From Caprella mutica (taxonomy: Eukaryota > Arthropoda > Malacostraca > Amphipoda > Caprellidae), in the NCBI GenBank assembly GCA_947561585.1, contig CANNZV010001818.1, forward strand, positions 1-64,000: a stretch of 64,000 nucleotides of DNA, given 5' to 3'. Numbering within the stretch: position 1 is the first letter of the stretch; each line of letters starts with the position of its first letter. The notes below the pieces were generated by a model. That model worked only from the letters and a program-made list of their open reading frames with translations. It did no database searches and was not told the DNA's origin. Positions 58,800 through 64,000 of this stretch are shown one piece after another. A program made the position numbers and the translations under genes.

Positions 58800-60862
58800 A
58801 GTTGCAGGAGTAAAAGGTGTAAAAAAAGAATGAATGCAATAATTATACGTTTATTATTCATATTTTCTTTCAATAATTTAATATGTTACATTGGATGAAG
58901 ATAATTTAAAGTAAAGAAAGAAATTACACAATTTATTTTAAATTTTACTGATAGAAAAGAAGAACTGCACGGTCTAGCTACAGAGCTACTTTACGACCAG
59001 ACTACTAATTCAAAAATCTGATGACAAACAGCAAGAATAATATACAGTGAGCAACTAAGATATAAATGAAAATCGAACGAACAAACAAACCTTTGGAACG
59101 AAGGGAAGACAGAGCCAGACCAACAGATACGAACACTCGAAGAAATAATACCCATGTGGACTGGTAGGATATGGGAGCAAACGAGCAGAGACTTAGAAAT
59201 ATTAGTGTAATTTGAAAAATAGAGACTAAAAGTCAATATATATATAATTCACTAACTGATCATTAGGAGATTCCAAACCTCTTATTATAACAACAATCGA
59301 AAGTGACGTCAATGTCACACCAAACAAAATACCTTACAATGGACTTACGACCTAAGAGTATCAAAAATAATCTGCTAGCAATCTAATATCACAGAACTAT
59401 CATCGACCTTCAACAACAACAACAAGGATAAAATCAAGAGGAGTCTTCCCTTCCAATGCAACAATATAGCAACCGTGAGGAGCTGGAGAAACGCACCCAA
59501 TAGATGCACTTAAAACTAGACGAGAGGAGATAGCTTAAAAACTACGCGACCAGTGGACAACTCCGACTGAGAAAACAACCAGGTACGAAAAGATGACCAG
59601 AGAACAAGATGAGTAAAACCTCTTCACTTTGCTGCACTGAGAGACACGCTACATAATGTCATACTCTCACATGTAACAAAATGAAGCCAGATTAAAACAC
59701 ATCGAACAATTTAAAAAATTCTGACGAGCACATTTCGAGAAAATACGAATTTTTGTTAATATTGAGTGAACTTTACTGCAATTTCTATTTCCATTTGACT
59801 TATGTAAAAGAGGTTAACATGTACCAAGATGACAACAGCAACTTTTAAAGAGCGAATCGAAACTAAGTTACTTTGATCATTGAAATACTGCAAGTCAGAT
59901 TTTTTTACAATATCAACATCACCAAAAATAGTGACACAAAAATCAGCAAAATATGTAATCCCTGAAAGGAATTGCGAAACGACGGCACAAAATACGACTA
60001 GAACAACGGACACGACAATAGGAAACAAAATTCCAAACCACCAAAATTTGGACCGAGCAACCTTACAATTATTAGATAGGAAGTAATATAAAGACCACCA
60101 CACTTAGATTACACAAACTGAGAATGGAAAACCCATAAAACCCTTTATAATAATTAACTTAAAACTCATTAACTAACGATAGAGGACACACTATTGAAGT
60201 TAAATGGAAGGTAACTTAACTAGGCCAATAGTTTGAAATTAAGAACACTGGAATATGGGAACACCATCTCAAGACAATTCAAATTGGCAATAAAGTTTCG
60301 CAAATAGAAGGAACAGTTTCACCAATCCATGTTAAATTTACTCCATTCACATGGGGAGCATTGTTCCTTTATTAAATAAAAATAAAGGGAGGAAGCAGAG
60401 ACACAAAAACCACATAGACTGAGGTAAAGTCTGAACGTAATGACAGTGAAGAACTTATTCTGTTGCTATTGAAACTAAAGCATTTGAAGTCTCGCCACTG
60501 CTCTGTGGCCCATTGAAAAGTACAGCTGAAAATATCAACAGAATTGTGTCTAGCAACTGAAGGTTAAAACACTTTCCTTTACAGTAAGAAATAGAAAATA
60601 GATTTACCAAAGATGAACTAAATTATCTACCTGCATGATATTTACAATTTTTAAGCTATTCTCTATACAGTTTGTACACATCAAGTAATATCAGGAATAA
60701 CTTAATGTAATTTCTTAAGAATGCCCGATAAAAGTTACCCAAAATTAACACTCCATTTCAATAACTATGTTCATAATTTAGGGACGAGTGATGAGAGAAA
60801 TCACCTGCTTAATTTAAATTAGAAACTAAGAAATACAACACACCACCACAGGTACAAGATGA
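58800..60862. other. Region downstream of the transportin-3-like gene; no gene supported
   Basis: The stretch next to 60863 should include the 3' UTR of the minus-strand gene; TTTATT at 60368-60373 (AATAAA on the minus strand) is a possible polyadenylation signal. Bases 58950-60110 are A/C-rich on the plus strand. The longest frame here (59756-60103, minus) is very hydrophobic but has no recognisable family or splice context, and I do not accept it as a gene. Decayed retroelement sequence is possible. Confidence 0.4.
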
Positions 60863-61666
60863 TCAGGTGTAGAACTTAGAGAATTCGATGAGACATCTAG
60901 TTATATCCTTGCTTCTCTGTGCCCCTGTAACAACAACAAAAAACAGTCTTAATAATTAAATTGTGAAAACCGTTTACTTTTGACACTAGAAAATATGTTG
61001 CTAGCTACTCCTGGAACGGATATAAAATGTGATTAAATTATTCAACGTGGTAATGATAGATAAACAGTAATGCTCTAGAAATTTTAATAGGCTAAACATC
61101 ACCAGTGATAGGCCACACATCACCAGTGATAGGCCACACATCACCAGTGATAGGCCACACATCACCAGTGATAGGCCACACATCACAAGTGATAGGCCAC
61201 ACATCACCAGTGATAGGCCACACATCACCAGTGATAGGCCACACATCACCAGTGATAGGCCACACATCACCAGTGATAGGCCACACATCACAAGTGATAG
61301 GCCACACATCACCAGTGATAGGCCACACATCACCAGTGATAGGCCACACATCACCAGTGATAGGCCACACATCACCAGTGATAGGCCACACATCACCAGT
61401 GATAGGCCACACATCACCAGTGATAGGCCACACATCACCAGTGATAGGCCACACATCACCAGTGATAGGCTTACCTGTGATGGTGAGTTTTAGCTGCGAC
61501 ACCTGTTCTTCAGTAACGGCGATACTGCCGGTAGAGTTCGTTCTGCTAAGATCCTTCAGTTTCTTATCCAGTACGACAACAAGCTTAGCTCGATCGAACG
61601 ACATGCACTGCAACAAAAAAAGATTATTAACATTTTGCTTTTCCTGCGTCTATTTAATAAAAAATT

Positions 61667-61698
<32 letters not shown>

Positions 61699-64000
61699 TG
61701 AATACGACTGACACAATTTCATATCTAATCAGAGTATTATTCTATGAATCTATACAAAAATGAGGTTAGAAACGAACTAAAGTAAAACTCCTCTACTGCG
61801 GACTTTCTGAGGTGTGAACTTCCAGAGTTACGAACTTTTACGGGTTAGTGATTTAAATACACGTCCTAAACTATGAAATAGCTAATTAATTTATAGCTCT
61901 CTCTTGCAGGTTATATTATTACTGAAGTATAATTATAAATAGCTGAACTAACACTAGCAATGGAATGGATCTATAGTGGTTTCATTGCCTTATAACTAGA
62001 TTCTATAATTTATCCAATATTCTTCCATTTTCTATGTCTAATTAAAAGAGAAAATTTTCAAGGGTAACTATTGTACAGATCAAAAGTTAATAGTAGAGGA
62101 GTTCTATTATATATATAATACCATTTATTTCTTAATAGTCACGAAGAAATAGATTTGATTATCAAGAAAGAAAATTAGAAATTGACCTGATTATTAAGAA
62201 ATAGACCTGATTATTAAGAAATAGACCTGATTCTTAAGAAGTAGACCTGATTCTTAAGAAGTAGAACTGATTCTTAAGAAGTAGAACTGATTCTTAAGAA
62301 GTAGAACTGATTCTTAAGAAGTAGAACTGATTATTAAGAAATAGACCTGATTATTAAGAAATAGACCTGATTATTAAGAAATAGACCTGATTATTAAGAA
62401 ATAGACCTGATTATTAAGAAATAGACCTGATTATTAAGAAATAGACCTGATTATTAAGAAATAGACCTGATTATTAAGAAATAGACCTGATTATTAAGAA
62501 ATAGACCTGATTATTAAGAAATAGACCTGATTATTAAGAAATAGACCTGATTATTAAGAAATAGACCTGATTATTAAAAAATAGACCTGATTATTAAAAA
62601 ATAGACCTGATTATTAAGAAATAGACCTGATTATTAAGAAATAGACCTGATTATTAAGAAATAGACGTGATTCTTAAGAAGTAGAACTGATTCTTAAGAA
62701 GTAGAACTGATTATTAAGAAATAGACCTGATTATTAAGAAATAGACCTGATTATTAAGAAATAGACCTGATAATTAAGAAATAGACCTGATTATTAAAAA
62801 ATAGACCTGATTATTAAGAAATAGACCTGATTATTAAGAAATAGACCTGATTATTAAGAAGTAGACCTGATTATTAAGAAATAGACCTGATTATTAAGAA
62901 ATAGACCTGATTATTAAGAAATAGACCTGATTCTTAAGAAGTAGAACTGATTCTTAAGAAGTAGAACTGATTCTTAAGAAGTAAAACTGATTCTTAAGAA
63001 GTAAAACTGATTCTTAAGAAGTAGAACTGATTATTAAGAAATAGACCTGATTATTAAGAAATAGACCTGATTATTAAGAAATAGACCTGATTCTTAAGAA
63101 GTAGAACTGATTCTTAAGAAGTAGAACTGATTCTTAAGAAGTAGAACTGATTCTTAAGAAGTAAAACTGATTCTTAAGAAGTAGAACTGATTTTTAAGAA
63201 ATTGACCTGATTTTTAAAAAATGGAACCGATTATTAAGAAAAGCCTAATACATAATAAAAATATTCCTTTCTATATAATCACATCAATTTCTTTGTAATC
63301 GCATCATCTCTGTGTTAGTGTTCATAGCTATGCATCTCCAAGATATTAGTTGTATGTTCTCTTCACTCACCTGGTAGAGTGTCTCTGCGACTTCGTGGTG
63401 CATGTAAGGGGGCAGAATGAACACCACAGCTGAGAGAGATAGAGAGAAAATTTGTCAGGGAATGCAGTTGAACACTATTATTTACTACCTGGCTATCTTG
63501 ATTTCTATTTTCCTTATCTTGAAAAATGGAAAAAAAAACTCCAAACCTTGAAAGCCATGAAATCTCAGATCTCTTAGCTACATTATTATGGGTGCTAGAC
63601 AGGAAAAAAAATGAGTATCATTACAAAACTGAGAAGATAGCTAATTTGATAATTTCGGACTATATGGATTTAAATGAATAACAAATCTGTAGATATGACA
63701 ACGCAAAACTTATATACGTTTCTACATATTAAAATAAACAATTTATATTATTTAGCAATAAGATAAGAAAACAAAATCTACTTCTACATTTAATTTACTG
63801 TTTTATGAAATCGAAATAACAAATAGCTAACATTAGCGTCCATTCAAACTAGGTAGGACGGACAAAGTTTTCCTATCTATCTAAGATGTCTCACCAGTGA
63901 TGAGGTTGTCCACCAAGGTTGTGAGGTGGGTGTGCATCACCTCCTCAACCAGTTGGCGCCTCATGGGGTAGTCAGGCTCTGTATCTCTCTTGGTACCCAC
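60863..64000 (-). CDS. TNPO3: Transportin-3-like nuclear import receptor, C-terminal exons (partial)
   Basis: Four minus-strand exons, in transcript order: 63895-64000 (cut by window end), 63371-63429, 61475-61607, 60863-60924 with stop TGA at 60863-60865. Phases fit throughout (1, 0, 1), with donors GTGAGA, GTGAGT and GTAAGC and acceptors CTCTCAG, GTTGCAG and GTTACAG. The ~119 encoded residues include QLVEEVMHTHLTTLVDNLIT, FILPPYMHHEVAETLYQCMS, FDRAKL, STGSIAVTEEQVSQLK and DITRCLIEFSKFYT. They line up from memory with the C-terminal HEAT repeats of transportin-3 (LP.Y...dVa......D, then a VTv...QL block, then a final helix). Transportin-3 is a karyopherin-beta receptor that carries SR-type splicing factors into the nucleus with Ran. 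A close relative (importin-13) is less likely. Two introns hold minisatellites, one starting at the splice donor. Confidence 0.8.
61092..61467. repeat. 21-bp minisatellite in the last intron of the transportin-3-like gene
   Basis: About 18 almost identical units of GGCCACACATCACCAGTGATA, two or three with CACAAGTG. A 21-base unit without stops keeps three frames open, giving the false 152-198-codon frames. On the minus strand the first unit begins at intron position +5, directly after GTAA. Confidence 0.95.
61671..61697. repeat. TA dinucleotide microsatellite
   Basis: About 13 TA repeats in the intron between 61608 and 63370. Confidence 0.9.
62165..63240. repeat. 20-bp minisatellite in an intron of the transportin-3-like gene, ~53 units
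   Basis: Two main variants, TTATTAAGAAATAGACCTGA and TTCTTAAGAAGTAGAACTGA, differ at three linked positions and occur in alternating blocks, with rare intermediates. The period is exactly 20 over ~1 kb. Confidence 0.95.

Noticed and set aside
59756..60103. 115-codon hydrophobic minus-strand frame
   Set aside because: Hydrophobicity follows from the pyrimidine-rich strand; no family, no splice signals and no conservation evidence.
61105..61701. 198-codon plus-strand open frame with IGHTSPV repeats
   Set aside because: It comes from the 21-bp minisatellite in an intron and runs antisense through a real exon of the transportin-3-like gene.

Overview
The window is AT-rich, intron-bearing animal DNA, very probably from an arthropod and most likely an insect. 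This rests on the DNA-transposon families present (Tc1/mariner-like, pogo-like, hAT, TTAA-type), the spliced genes and the lectin domain mix. Well under 5% is host coding sequence. Almost all long open frames are repeats read in frame or decayed transposases.

Three host genes can be supported. Two are tandem paralogues on the + strand (18135-26714 and 46474-52499). Each can be joined from five exons into a 295-residue secreted protein: signal peptide, a PAN/apple-like cysteine module, the first half of a C-type lectin-like domain (CTLD), an eight-cysteine hevein-like module on its own exon, then the second half of the CTLD. All introns are phase 1, so the hevein-like exon is a symmetric cassette. 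Skipping it rebuilds an uninterrupted CTLD. This is the most interesting object in the window. The third gene is the 3' end of a transportin-3-like nuclear import receptor on the - strand (60863-64000, four exons, cut by the window end). Two of its introns carry large minisatellites.

Layout: 1-8000 holds one end of an inverted copy of a ~3.8-kb TA-target element, then a Tc1/mariner relic with a complete copy of the same element family inside it. 8300-11380 holds a foldback-like element and a TTAA-flanked element. 11900-26800 is the first unit of a segmental duplication (upstream segment, 42-bp satellite invaded by a 3-kb element with a nested hAT, lectin copy A with four transposon insertions in intron 4). 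27800-33600 is MITEs, a second pogo-like copy and transposase fragments. 33592-37688 is a second copy of the large element, with a G-rich foldback element in it. 38700-52700 is the second duplication unit (same upstream segment, same satellite, lectin copy B). 52900-55000 is nested MITEs. 57400-58800 is satellite. 60863-64000 is the transportin-3-like gene.

The lectin paralogues could act as secreted carbohydrate/chitin recognition proteins, possibly in immunity or gut defence. That is inference from domain content only. No tRNA, rRNA or CRISPR array was seen. Exon structures come from splice signals, reading phase and comparison of the two paralogues, not from transcripts.
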